In this document: positions 1 to 14,426 of the stretch, piece after piece | Position numbering within the stretch: the stretch's first letter is position 1 | How the letters are laid out: each line of letters starts with the position of its first letter | NCBI RefSeq assembly: GCF_047496725.1 | Contig: NC_132977.1 | Coordinates: 8,283,501 to 8,347,500, forward strand | Origin: Anoplolepis gracilipes | Lineage: Eukaryota; Arthropoda; Insecta; Hymenoptera; Formicidae | Direction: 5' to 3' | Length of the DNA stretch: 64,000 bases | Program-made: the position numbers and the translations under genes | Notes under the pieces: generated by a model | Told to the model about the DNA's origin: nothing | The model's input: only the letters and a program-made list of their open reading frames with translations | Databases searched by the model: none

Positions 1-3000
1 CATGTACAATTTAAAAAATCTAAACGCGCGTTGTATGATGAGAACAATAATCTCGTATGACTGTATTATTATTAAAAGTCAATCGAAAAGGATTCTTAAT
101 TTGTGAGTAATTTCAACGATGACGTAACTGGTAAGTTTGCCATTTCTGGCCATACCCATCATCTACCCGTCATCCATCTCCATTTCAATTTCTATTCATG
201 CTCGTCGATTCCCCTTCGTAAACCTCCATCATCGACATCGTGGCTACCCTCGAACCGCTACGAAATGTACACGTCTGCGAAGCAAATTCCAGATTACCGT
301 TGGCTTCAGATAACATTTACATACGACATACATTTACTATTGCATACTGGTCGTAGTTCCTCGTCATAGTAGCAACTGATAGTAATACTTTGTATAGAAA
401 AATAGAAAGAACGCGCGAAAGGGGAGAAAGAGAGAAAGAGAGAAAGGGAAAGAAAAGATGGCAAATTATATAACTTGGTCGTCGTCAAAAAGAACGACTG
501 ACAAGAGTAAAAATGGAAGATTTTTTTATTGCTGTGATAAATGGGTGGTTTCATATTTTCTGTCATAGTTATATGAAGTGTATATGTTATGAATTATTGA
601 ATCCCCATTGTTTCTGCTCTTTCTTTATTATCTCTTCCTAAATATTTTTTTTCTCTAAATATTGACTTATATAAAAGAATCTCGACTAATTACTTTTGAA
701 AATTGTTTAACGGAGAGAGAAAGGGAGGAGGGAAGAAGGCAATTTTATGATTAATAAATAATAAGCAGAGCGATAAAATAAACGTTAGCGTAGAAATCGT
801 TGTGAAATTTTCTCAACCTCGAAGGTAAAAGAGTAGTTTTCGATGATGACGTTCTATAGATGGGATAGGGTTATTAGTACCTAAAAGTTGAAAGTGGCAG
901 GTAACGATTCCGCGGCGTTATCGCGAGGATTAACCTAAAGGAGAAGTTTGCGAAGGCAGTTAAAAGTTGGATGCTGCGGGCGGAGCTTTATAGCATAGAT
1001 GCTAGTGGAGGAATTATAAAATCTCTGTGAGATACCAACAGGAGCATGATTTATCTCGGAACGATTACGAGTTGGATATACTTTATTTTTTCGTTCATAA
1101 ACGATACGCATGTGCTGGCAGAAAATAATTTTAAATAAATGTGCAAAAAATAACACACATACAGCGTATAATATTACTTCGATGTATGTATATTCCGTAT
1201 TTCTACTGTGCATGTTTTTTACTTCTCTTTCTCTCTTTAATATAAACTACATTTAGATCATTTTTTTAGTTTTTATTCTGTTAGACTGGAATGTATTTGA
1301 ATTTGAAATTTAGTTTTATAATGCTCGACGAATTCTTGGAAAAGCACCAACTAAATTATACATATATTCTGTACAGCTGTAGATGTGTTTGAAAAGTTAA
1401 TGAAAGTTCTCTTCTTATCAAGCTGCACGATGAACACGAGTACGCCTAGTGCAGAAAATCAAACTCCACGATAACGCGTAACATTCTTCGGCTTTGAGCA
1501 GCATGGAGGGTAGATTGGATACGAAGTAGCAAAATGCGATGCGTCGAAGTCTCAGGATTACGGTATATACGCGTTCTTTCCAATTCTTTAGTCGCATCTT
1601 TCTTTAGTCGCAGTATGCATTTGCATTTGAAATCGAGATGAGCCGACGAATGAAAAGCGGCCACGTTTTGATACCAGCTCGAAACACCCAGTTTTCTTGG
1701 ATAGCGCTACGCGAGAAAGAGATCGAATAAAGATCGCAGGTGTAGAAAAGAAAAAGTGAGGATGCCAAGTAGGATGCGAGAAAACGTAGGAGCTTTTCGA
1801 CTATATGCTTTTCTATGACCCATTCAGGAACTCGTCCAGATCTTCGCGGAGTAGACCTGCGGAGACGTATCAGGGCGTAAGAGAGCCCAAAAGAGAGGGT
1901 GGTAGCGGAGAGGTCGCGGACGCTTCTCATTGTTTGACGCCGAAATGGATGCGAGCTTGATGGAATACAAAATAGAAACGTGACCTACCTCGATGGTGGA
2001 AGGCGGTAATACTGATGCGATAAAAGGGAGCAGGGGAGAGATAGAAGGAAGAAAGATATCGTAAAGCGACGGAGGAAGTCGAAGAGGATAAAGAGTGCGG
2101 GGTGAAAACGTGATGGAAGACTACATATATACCCAACGACGGACATTTGTTCTAGGCGACCACGTTATGTGTCATGTAAAATATATATATATATATAGCT
2201 TACATATAGACGAGAGATAAGTCTGTAAATTGGATATTATTTATATTTTTGTCTATAAATTCGTTTATTATACAATTTATATTAATATATGATGGATTTT
2301 ATGAAATTATAACATGATTATCAAGAGTTTTTACAATATAAAAACAAGATAAGAATTTTTATGAAAAGAAAATGAGATAAAATAAAATTGAAATTAGACA
2401 AGATGCATATACGTACATATATAATCAGAAGCAAATTTAGGTTCAAGCTTTACAGAACAGAGAGAAGTTATATTGGGAGAAAGTTCGTTTTGTCGCAATA
2501 GATTTTGAGCTCCGTATGGTGATTGCGGATGCTCTGAAGAATAAGCGAACATTGTCTAAAAATGTAATCGAAGAAAAAGAGACAAGAAAAAAAAAAGAGA
2601 AAGAAAAATAAGAGCCGAAGGCGTGGAGGGTGAAAATAAATAAAGGGGATGCAGCCAATGCCATGCTATCGACGTTCGCAAGGGACAAAGTACTTCATAA
2701 GACGAAAGACAGCAAGGAGATAGAAGACGGGGAAGGAAAAGAGAATAGTCAGTGTACGGGGGGAGGCGCCCTTCCTATCTATTGTTCGAACTGCAAGAGT
2801 ATCTAATGGCGCGAAGTTCCGTCGGTGCTTGCTTCGAGCTAAAGTTTTATCGTCTACTATCGACTTCGGCGCCAATTTTTGAGCCGCTAGTGCTTCGCTT
2901 TGCGTGTTGCACCGTCGTCCGCTTCTTTACTGCTTCACGACGCTTCTAGGTACTACTTTGTTGGCCTTTGACTCATTCTCACTGCACTTTACTCCATACT

Positions 3001-6000
3001 TTTGATGTCGTTTATCTTTTATCGGTTTTACCATAATCGTACTACATTTCGAATTATAATTGATAGGTACTATGATATAAGCACATTTCGTAAATAAAAA
3101 TATAATGTGAAAATTTTGCATTTAATTCTAGTTACCTATAAAATGATTCATTTGTATTGATACCATAACATTGCGAGAAAATAAAATATCATTGAAAAAT
3201 ATATAGAATTAAAGTTTTATATAAATTTTTTTTGTACTTTTATATAAAAAAATTATGATAATAATAAAAACAACAAATAAATTTTATAAAAGAACTTTAT
3301 GCAATATATTTATGTATGAAAACCGTATTTTATATATATATAATAATTATAATCATTTTGTCAGTACGAATATTTCGACATACATGTTGTTTTTATGCTC
3401 AACAATAATAATCTCGACAGAGAAATCAAGTTTATCGTAAAATGTATCTAAAAAACTCTATTTACGTTGCAAATTGAAAGTTAAATATACTTTAGCATGC
3501 AACCCCATTGGTTTCTGAGAACGGCCATAAAAATTTTAGTCGTCTTTCGTCATATAACTACATTCGACACGCGAGAAATTGCATCGCCATAAATACAATC
3601 AACTTACTCCTCAAACAATCGTTAAATATTTTTATATTTTATTTTCATGCTCTTAATCGTTTTATATAGCCATCTACTCAAGACTGGCACTTTGGCGTTA
3701 TTAATGACTATTTTTATTATTATTCATACAGAATAATATTTCTTCCCCTTTCCAGGAAATTATAATATTTTTCTCTTATTATTATTAAGTATTTTTGAAT
3801 ATTCTTTTTCAATTCTTTGAGAATGATTGATACTCGAGTTATATTTACGGCTTGAATATGAATGCTTGAGAAAAGAAACAGCTAATTTTTTGTTGTTAAT
3901 CTTTTTACTTTTATTTTTATTTCAGCCTAATGTGAGTTATTAATTTTATATTTATTTTATTTTATTTTATTTTACTTGCTATAACGCATACTCAGAATTT
4001 GCCTAAATCGACGCCCTAGCCATGTAAGATTCAGCTTGCGAGTCCCACGACTGCTTTATCTACACATTAATCCCGGAAAGGAAGCATAATTATGCTCGGC
4101 GAAACTATTACTACGATTCGTGCTTGCTTCAAAGTTTCGAGCCGCCGAAGACGAAAGTCTAACTATACTCTACCACCTCTTGTATATAATATTATACATG
4201 CATCTATACATGTACGAATGCGTGCGCATTTATATAAGCGAATACGAGGATCCCCCGCTGACAAATTGTTACCGCGATTGTGCTTGTGGTTTCAGGATAA
4301 CGAAATACATAATTCAGGCACATCCGTAGCTCATAGCAAGTTGACTCGGCTATTGTCGAAATGTCCAGCGCAGCTATACAGATTTTGCGTTAAGAATATC
4401 GTAATCGGTTCTTACTAAAATTCCCATAAAAGACACTTCTTGTCTGGATGATTATCCCTAATAACGTAACATTAACAGAATTGACGGAGAATTTTTAATC
4501 ATTTTTTTATAAATTGTGAAAGTTTCATTTACAGTTAGACCGGTAAAAAAAAAATATGAATCATTGATATAATTAAAGAAAATATTTTGTGTTGAATCGA
4601 AAAGAAAATCGGCAACTCGGCGGGAAAGTGCGCGAAATTAAATGAACTGAACTTTACAAAGCACTGGATGTCGGGTATCAGAATTTCTCAACAAGAGAAA
4701 ATAGATGTTGATAAATAGAATATGATATTTCCTACGATTCATGCGAGAGAAATTTCTTTTTGCTCGCTGTCATTTTTGTAACGTTCTCCGGTTCGCGAAT
4801 TATTTCGCGACGATGGGCCTCCCAAATGTAGCATGTGTGACGAAAATGCTTGGAGCGTTCGCGGAAAGACATGGAATGAGCTGGAATGCTTCCGAGGCTA
4901 CCTCATCCCTGGAATTTTCGGAGGCTTTCCAGAGGACACGTTCGAGCTTACTCGCTTTATCCCTTCATCCTGACTCGCTAAATTATTCAATTCATTTCTG
5001 TGGAGCTTCCAACTAACTCGAATACCGTCTATCTCGCGCCCGCTGCTCTCCCTCTCTCTCTTCTCACTTGTTCTCTCTCTCTTTCTGTCTTCTCTATTCT
5101 CTTTCTCTCTCTCACTATCGCCAATCCAATTCTTGGAGTTGAAACTCTCACCTTTTGTCGTAGATTTAGCATGCTGGCGCAATGGGACGTCTATTGGAAA
5201 GTTTCTATTTAGACGGACGGAATGGATCATAAGAAATGCATGATAAATCTGATAAACTAACGCTCCGCATTCCTTGTACATTATTTATTTAGCTTTACAT
5301 TTTGCTAATCCTAGCGGCATGTTGAAGTTTCCATCTTGAGCGCGCTTTTACGTTCACACATATATAAGCAGAGAATACTTATTTTTTTAAAGCTTTATTA
5401 ATAATAAAATATCTGCATTTATTTATTTAAAAGTTAACTTTTATAATGAATTAGATTAAATGGTATAATGAATATAATATTGGCGTTTGTTCACAATTAA
5501 TTTGATTTATATTTTTGAAAACAAAAATCCAAAAGAAAATCTTTTATTTTTTTTTGTCTTATTCTCTGATAAAAGCGTGTTGATAAGATCGTTGATAAAA
5601 ATAATTTACGCGTTGGAAAGTAACAATAAAAAAAGAAGCACAATATAAATGATAAAAACAGATAGTTTAATCAATTTTTTTTTTTTTATTTACATCTGTC
5701 TTAGTTTGCATTTCATCAAAAATGGATTTTGATTTGTGTACGGAAATGTCGCGTATGTAATTACAATCTACTATTTGTCGAATGGTTCGTCAGCGCGTTC
5801 TCTTCAAACTACACTCTATCTGGTTGCAATAAATATCTTAATTTGACGCAGCACAAGCATATTCAGTTCGCGCACTTCGTTCGTTATCGTTATGTAAAAG
5901 GCGAATTCGCGATAGATGGGGAGAATTCACTGAAACGAGGTTAAAACTCGGAACGAAATGTCGTGCAAATTTGTTCCTAAGGGGCGTCTCCGTTGATGAA

Positions 6001-9000
6001 AAGAGCATCCTGGATGCGAAGTCTGGAATGTCTGATATCTTTGGAATAACGATAACGAGTACTTTTGTTATCTCCATGCGTCTTTTTTGACATCGTCGTC
6101 TCGGATTTTCTTAACGGCGCGAGTATTATTGCATGCTTTTAAAACTCATACCAGTAAATTTTTCTGAATGAGACTGCGTTTAGTACGACTGTTGCACTAT
6201 CTTCTTTAAAGATCAAAAAAGCAGAAAGAGAGAAAGATATCTAATTTTACGTTAACATATTTTACATTCGATATCTAGATCTGAAAAGATTATTACGTTT
6301 ATGCATTAAAATCCCAGAGAAAATGGAGCGTAAATCTACTCTTTTTAAACTTCCTGGACGCATAATGGCACATTGTCATATTTTACATTGTGAAACGTGT
6401 AGCCCGAGACCTGTGCTGGAATACGAGAATTTCCAGAGCATTCACGCAGCTGTATTCGCGAGTGATTCCCCAGGGAAGAGATTATCTCGAAAATTGGTTG
6501 TAACATAACTCAGATATATGTTAATTGCATGTTAAAAAATTTAATCCTGTTACCTGAGAAATGCTCTTTATGTTACAATTAATTATAATCCATTAGTTGT
6601 CAAATTCTATTTTTTCATAATGTTAAAATAATATTTTGCATACTTGCGCGGTATAACGTATCATTTTAATTATTTATATATGTATATTATTAACATGAAA
6701 ATAAGTTGTGTTGCATTTCGCATATTTTTGATAAAATAAAATTCACAACTGGAAAATCTTGAACGACCGAGTAGTTAATATGAAATTTTTCTACTATAAA
6801 GTTCTGTAATATAAAAATGCATCAGACGAATTCTTTACTTTATTCTTTTTTTTTTTAAATATTTGTTTTATCATAATCTACATACCATACATCAACTTTA
6901 AGTGGTCTAATATACGTTCGTCTGACCGTCATTTGGATTTCCTATTCGATGTCATTTCTTGGTTACTGCGGGTCATTACACGCGCAGGGACACAGGCTCA
7001 AGTTCGAGGGGATTTGCACGTAATAAAAGCACTATAGCCCTCCACTCGTAATACGTTCCGGCACCTTAGGTTGATTAAGCGTCAGACAGTCTGGTGTGCG
7101 CCGGTAGGACCGTTGCTAAATGTCTGGCATCTGTCACCGGGCTTTTCCGCCGCCGAACTACCTGTCCTGTACGCACCAACACATGTACATACGTACACGT
7201 AGTACGTGAACGTAGAACGTACATACAGAACGGGAAAAGCGGGGGGAAAAACATACCGCCGGTCGTACATACAGTCGGAAGCGAGGCATTACTTCTCTAC
7301 TACATTCATAGCCGTTCTTTAGAGTCCGGTCCAACCTACTCGCTCAGAGTCGAGATGTTCGGTATCCAAGGAAATTTTCGCCTACCAACTGGATGAGATG
7401 CCACGGTAATAAGCTTATGCCCGAATGCAGAAAAGTAACGTAATGTTATTTCAAAAGATTACGTTCGTTGATTAAAGGTGGATTATCTTGTAGAATGAAT
7501 TTACCGTCTTGTTTTTTTCTCACAGAGTAATTAAGGATGACGCACGACAGAACTTTTTGCTTGGTTGGACCCACAACGCTGAAGACTTCTTTTTGCGCTT
7601 GCAGATGATTGTTGAGCGCGATATAAAATTACTTCATGGAGAATTAGCTTAGATTAATGCGTGGCAAGAATTCTTTATTTAATATAATTACAAAGGGTTT
7701 ATCATATGATACATTTCTGAAGACTCGCGAAAAAATCCCAGACATTAAGAAACGTATTGCGAGTTTCTTTTCAATTATTCGGTTGATATGTTACTCTGTT
7801 ATTTCGGAGACGTTTGTTTGAATGAATAATGCTAACTCTATTTTCTTGTCGAAATTTTGATCGCGAAGAAAACTTTTCTATTTCCTGATACACTTATCAG
7901 GTTCAAGCTTGTCGTCGCAGAAAAATGCAAACGCGATGTCTCTCGCACTTTCGACGAATGACTAAGCAATTTGCAAATCTCGGATATTTATTATAATCTG
8001 GTTTAAAGATGAATTTTTGCAAAATCTATTGTTTTTATAATTAGAAATACGAGACAAGAAACAGGCAGAATCTGACTTACTGTTGTGAGATAAACAGTCG
8101 TTATTTTAACTATTAAACGGCAAGATTATGAAATAAAATTTTTCTTTCGGAAACATGATTCCATCTGCATATTTAAAATAAAATTTTGAGCGCCTGAAAA
8201 TAATATTTTAATTGAATAAAATACTTACAAAATTGGGTACTGATAGTTAATACAAACAAGTAAATATTAAGAAATTAAATATTATAACATTTTAGAATAA
8301 TGTTGGTCTTTTATCTTATTAAAATAATTAATGATTGTAGTATGGATCATGAAAAAAATCGATATTTAATGAAAAATTTCTTTCTTAATCTAAACTAAAC
8401 AATCTAATTTAAACAATGGACATAAAGAAAAAAATTACAATAAAATATTTTGGCAATACTCCTGAAAGCATATATGTCGTTAAAAAATAATCACATATAT
8501 TTTTCGGACTTTTAATTTTTTTAAAAATTATTTAGTATGTAATTTATTTTAGTAATTGCATTTAAATAATCGTAATTATCATTCTTTGATCAGAAACTTT
8601 GTGAAAATTATTTATGCGCAATGATTTGTCAGTGTGTAGTGTTTGTTTCAGTTATTAATATTATTAATTTATTATCATTATAGAATATATAATTGTTATA
8701 ATTATTATCTTTTCTGTAATGATCGAAATGCACATAAATAACAACATTCTCAGCACATGATATGTATTATGTCGAAATCAAAATATTGTTTCCAAGATAT
8801 TTTCCTCTCCCTCGAGATTACATCGCGTGCTGATTCTTAAATGAAATTCTTTTGTGAAATTTTGATTCTCTCTTTGGACAGAGTTTGCTTTGCAGACTTG
8901 GCATGACATACTTACCATGATAGTATTTTTCCTGATCAAAAATAACAAAATATAAGAAAAAGATTTCTTCCTCGTATTGAAATACATTTCCAATTTCATG

Positions 9001-12000
9001 AACGTTTGTCGCGAGTTAAATCGTTAAAGATATACAATTCTTGTAATAATTTATTAGAAGTGAATATTTAGAATGTATCTAGAGTGATATTATCTTTTAT
9101 TTCTTTATGATTTATTCTTCTCTGTAAGTCTAATTTGTAAAAGAAGATTCCAAGACAATTCTGTATAAGAATTAATTGTCCGATTCGACTTTAATTCTGA
9201 AAGTTAGACAAGTTAGACATAAAATATTTGCATCCTTGTGAAGATCAATACTTTACACAACTCAGAAGATACGTGAACTATTCGCGCCATTTGTTTTTAC
9301 TTTGAACAAATTTGAATAGTTTACGATTCATCAGTTTTCTCTGCATTTACAGTGTCATTAATTCTCTGCAATGTAGCTATCATCATTTTTCTTCGATGAG
9401 AAATAACTTCCGAACTAAGATATGTACGATACTTCCTGGGAATGTTTATTTTTATTTTTCTTATTTATTTTCACAATATTTCAAAATTATTATTTCTTGA
9501 AAAAGTCGCATATTCGAAATATTTGCCGCAAAGTTAATTACTGCATTAAAACTTATTTCTAAAAATAAAATGCAATCAGATCATTTTTTTATCTGTATGA
9601 AAAACATAAATTATTTTTCATTTTCTATTATATTAATATTAATAAAAATATTTTTGTCTTTGTAAATATTTGAAGTATAATTTCGATGCTTTCAATCGCG
9701 CGATAATTTTTATAGCTCTGCACTGAAAAAAAAAAAATAAATAGACTAACTGTACCGTAACAAATGTGTGTATTGCCGTTATCTGTATACATATATAGAT
9801 TATTATATTTCATGATATATAAGTTTTCGTTTGGACAGAAACACGTGTAAAGGTCATAACTAGTACGCGGCCCCGCATACACACACATACATATATCGAA
9901 ACTTCTGTTAACGGTCCTCATAACTCTGTTTCTCTCTCGGCGTGTGACCCACGGCATGGCTAAATTACGCGTAATGTACCGTGTTGGTGTCCCCATAATG
10001 TCGCTTGTGCACCGTCAAATCCACGATGTCTAGTGACAGCTGAGTCCGCCTCGGCGAATAATGTTCTCTCCTATCGTCGCTTAGATGCAGGTGCGTGCAT
10101 CATCCGATATATTACTGATCGTCATCGAGCGGATCGGCCCGCATACAAGGGCCCATGTATACACTGCGGCGTTCAAGGAACGTTAATCAGGACGATTTCC
10201 CGCAGTACGATTCTAATCCGGCGTGTTCAATCTCGGAGCGAATAGATGGTGGGTTTACAATACAATGCAAACCCGAAGCGCTGTTGATTCGTGTGCGGCC
10301 CAAAATTATAAGCTCTCCCTTCCCTATCCTCTATATCTAGTCTGTTGCGTATGTGCGCGTGACGTTTATGGGACGGTGACATTCTGCAGAAGGCATTACG
10401 ACCAACAGACTGGTATCTCCATAGACTTGGCCGGTCATATCCCCGCGAGCTTCTAACCGCGATCTTATATACGAGACTATATGTCCTCGGCAAGCCGCAT
10501 TGCTGATATCCTAGCGATAAATTCCGCATATCAGCGGTGGGATGAAAGCGAGCTGTCGCTAGGAACGATGAGATGTCTAGGAAAGGATTTTGACACAATG
10601 CTATTGTGTGCCTTCCGCCTTTGTAATCCAATACATTGATATTAAATGTTGGTAGTGGAAAAGAATTGTAAGCACGTTACTAGACGGAAGATAGTAGTGT
10701 CTTGTAGTGTAATGTTTACGTTATGGCGAAGGCACAAAAAAAAGCATAAGAGTACTGTAATGGGAAAAATACAACAAATACTTATAATCGAGGAAGTATT
10801 GCACTTTTGATCCCTACTAGTCTGTTGTACTATTTTGTTACGTCAACATTTTCACTGCAATGCATGTTTAATTAGTCCGAGCAACGCCTCGAAACACGAA
10901 ATAACACATCAAAATTAAAATTGCTTATTTCTTCTCTCCTTTTGCATACTTAATCTATTTACTCCATTATTTAAAAAGTTTTTTTATGTGCCGAAAAATT
11001 ACTTGAAAAATTAATTATATTTTAAAAGGTTTTATGAGAGTCTAAATAGATATATAATTGATAGGCTTTTATACGGTTTTGCCAACAAGTAAATTTAGCA
11101 AAAAAATTTATAAACTTTGACGTATAGATTTTGTTATAAATTTTAATTGATAAAGCAGTAAATTGTTTAGACAAAAATCAATTTCTAGCTTGTTTAATAT
11201 TTTAACAAGCAATGGATATTAAGTTGATAAATTTGTGCTGTAATACGCATTTTAAATTTATAAGAGATAGAACAACGGAGATAGAATACGAGGCGTACAA
11301 GTTTCAACAGAAAATATGATTTGCTGAATCGTGCTTTTGCTATGGTAAATGTTTACTTGAGTTAAACGATCTGCTTAACTAGGATTTTTACTTGGATTAC
11401 CAAAGTATGAATGTTCAAACGGTGCATAAATGTTCGCTTACTTTTGTTCGTTTATATACGGTTTTTCCTATCCTAAATTTCAGTTATACTGCGAGGTAGA
11501 ATGACAATGAAATTTGAATGAAACTTTATGTATGCTGAAAATGGATATTTACACTCATGCGGTTATTTCAAATCAAATAATGCTGATATTACCAATACCG
11601 TTTTTCAGCGCACTTTTATATTTGTTTTTGTAAAAACGTAACCAATTTTTCTATGTTTATTCGCGACATGATTAATAGAATAACGATAGTTGGAAGTAAA
11701 ATTAAATGTTTGATTTGGTATTCAACATATATATTCTTTTCGATGGTTTTGCGTGATATTAACATAAATGAAATAATGTGTATTATGCAAAAGTGTGACA
11801 GGACATTTTAATTAAATTATTGATAGTAGAGTCGATTTGATTAAAAATGAAATTTTGCAGTAAATTATAATTATTGATAGTAACGTTATAATCAAAATAT
11901 AGAAAAAGCATGAAAAAATACTGCCCTCTCTCTCTCTCTCTACTGTATATCTAACCCTTACGATACACACATGAGTCATTTGTGTCCGATCGATTTCTAT

Positions 12001-13569
12001 CCATTAAAATTTCTTAAAACTTCTAAGCGCGACCCGCTTCTTATCTCTGCCTTTTTTTCCAAAATGAATTATAGATATTTGTTCCAGAAACTTGAAAGTA
12101 TTTTCACAAATTTTTGCAGATTTTTTGAATCAATTTAAATAAATGAAAAAAACGGTCAGACTTGAAATACCCATGTGTGTATGGATGAAGCACCTAAATG
12201 CAGTGTGTATCGTAAGGGCTAATATTCTCGAGTTTAATCGAATTTAATTTTAGGTCTATTTAAGATAAAGCGAGTAATTGTGTTTGTTCCTGACGAGATT
12301 TTTTTCTTGAAGGAAAGCGCATCTTTCGTCTAGAAGATAATCAGGATATAAAAGGTTTCGGAATAGAGATTGGTTGGATTTAAGGATCATTAGTAGACGC
12401 CCACGTACTACACGTAGGTAGATGAGTAAGGTGATTGAATTTATCTGATCGGCGAATTGCCAAAGGAGGGGGGGGGGGGGGTTTGCTGCTATACGCGCTC
12501 ATCTTCATTTCCTATTCTTGCCGGTTTCTCCACTCGTTCTTCTCTACTCAAGAGCAAACTTCTTTTTCTCGCTGTTCTGCTACTGTCTGTCTCGCTGTTT
12601 CCTTCACTTCAGATAAAAGTTGAATAATCCCGTTGGGCGGCTGTAATCCTCCTCTACCAATAATCCGGGCTTTGGTTAATTTATTATTCGCAAAATTGTA
12701 CATTTCGTGCTGAACGGACTTTGCACTTCGATTTGCAATTTCAGATAGATTGATGTTCGTTACGGATGGATCGGAAAAAAATAGTATCGCATAGGATAGT
12801 TTTTCTTTGTATTTTTTTTCTGTTACGTGAATAGAGATAAATCTGAGGATAAGGCAAATAAAAACTCTCTTATTATACTATACGGATATTATATATTATC
12901 GTCATAAATTATAAACATAAAAAGGACGTAAAAAGAAATATTATTCATGCAGTCTATGTGGTATCTGAGGCAATTCCAAAGGAAAATATGTACAGTCAAA
13001 TATACATTGGGAAAGAACACAGTAACGGGCGACAATCTAGATTGGATATTGACACAAGAGTTGACTTCGTGATAACAGGGGAATAATCGCGTGAGGTTGT
13101 AAGAAGCGAGAATAGCAATGCGAGTAGCACGCGATCGTGCCTGGCGTCGTGCAGCATCGTTTTTTCCATTAGTCGTTATTCTTTATGCTGATGTACTGTT
13201 TTTGTCGAACGCGAACTTGTTGGCACACGACTGTACGGCACGCGATTTTCCGATCCGATGTTACAAACGCTTATAATCTGTGCGCCCGAATAAGCCAATT
13301 ATATTCTAAACGATCGATAAAATGATGGCGTCAACTGGATGTCGACCGACGCCAGATTGCCTGTAAATGACGAGCAACCGATTTTACTATTTTATAGGAT
13401 CGCACGTGCATGCCGGCCTTAATTGGATTATTTAATTGGACAATAATCTAATTAATATCCACGTGTTTAGCGTAGAGATTAGAATTTGAACGAAAAACCT
13501 GAAACCAAATTAAAACTTTTCAAAATGTGTGTATAACATTTTTAAATTGTTATTCAATTTAATTAGCCT
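1..13569. other. Gene-free AT-rich stretch
   Basis: I see no supportable gene here. Open frames are short, overlap on both strands and match no family I recognise. Visible low-complexity tracts include GA-rich DNA near 420-450, (AT)n at 2180-2197, a TTTTA run at 3951-3974, a pyrimidine-rich block at 5041-5113, a short CT run at 11925-11941 and 14 consecutive G at 12468-12481. A somewhat GC-richer, CG-containing patch lies at about 10030-10500, without a convincing coding frame. The stretch could be intergenic or long-intron DNA; the sequence alone does not decide. Confidence 0.6.
12468..12481. repeat. Poly-G run (14 G)
   Basis: Fourteen consecutive G bases follow a GGAGGAGG-like lead. This is a simple homopolymer, prone to length error in assembly and able to join a G-quadruplex with nearby G runs. 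No gene is attached to it. Confidence 0.9.
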
Positions 13570-13592
13570 CCCCCCCCCCCTCCCAAAAAAAA
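13570..13592. repeat. Poly-C then poly-A low-complexity tract
   Basis: Eleven C bases are followed by TCCC and then eight A bases. It is a simple-sequence tract with no sign of being part of a gene. Confidence 0.85.
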
Positions 13593-14178
13593 GTACGCAG
13601 ATGCAGTAGCAATTCAGTGTTTGCATTCTATTCGCAATTGTTTTATTTTTTCGCCTCTCGATTTTATAACGGTTTAGATGGCTAGCGAACTAAATGATCA
13701 ACGTCAGGTATTCGGTCTACTGATCTCAGAAGACATTTCCGCTTCATGCTCGAAGGCACTCGAGATGGACGAAGGAGTCCTATCTGACCAAATGAGGGCT
13801 ATCTCTCTGAGGACGGTTATAGCATGAATGTTACGAGCTAAAGAGCTTTCCTTCGACGGACATCATGTCAGCTTTGTGAGGCAGAAGACTTAAAAATTCT
13901 AGTACCTTCCTACTTTCTCTCCCATCAGCAAACAGCAAGTGGATAAAGAAAGAGAGAGAGAAGAAACGGAAGCAGAAAGAGAAGAAGAAGAAATTCTTGA
14001 CAGCAAGTAGAGTACTAAAATTCACCAGTTATCTTGTGCCTCGAGGGTTTTTCCTTGATGTTCTCCATATGATATTACTATCATTCTCGCGCCAACCACT
14101 TCTTTTCTCATATGATAAAACCGCGTTCGTTTAGTAATATGGTAAAACGAAACTTGAAGTGCTTAGATATGCGTGCGA

Positions 14179-14426
14179 ATGTATAAAGTATTTCATCGTT
14201 TGAATATCAACGAGAGTTTGAAAGGAAAATTAATTTTAAGTATATATATATATATATATCGAAGGATAAACGCATTATTTTCTAATAAAGATTCTTTGTC
14301 TGTAATACTTAAAATTAATATTCCTTTCAAACTCTCGTTGATATTCAAACGATGAATATATACACTCAAAATTAATTTTCTCTTCAAATTCTCTTGATAT
14401 TCAAAACGATGGAATATTTATACATT
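14179..14426. repeat. Foldback element with near-perfect hairpin and a third arm copy
   Basis: The left arm at 14192-14242 is the reverse complement of 14306-14356, with one mismatch in 51 bp that I can see. The intervening loop of about 63 bp contains a (TA)n run at 14241-14259. A third, more diverged copy of the right arm follows in direct orientation at 14363-14414. The outer flank of the left arm (14179-14191) also pairs with sequence just after this third copy (to about 14426), so the older element probably had the third copy as its right end and the inner arm is a later duplication or conversion. There is no coding capacity. It may be a MITE-like foldback or a source of hairpin small RNA; the structure is clear, the origin is not. 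Confidence 0.85.

Noticed and set aside
13678..13827. 49-codon frame (MASELNDQRQ...) after a TTTAG acceptor-like site, with CAG|GTATTC inside
   Set aside because: Frames this short are expected often by chance. It has no recognisable domain and only weak splice signals.
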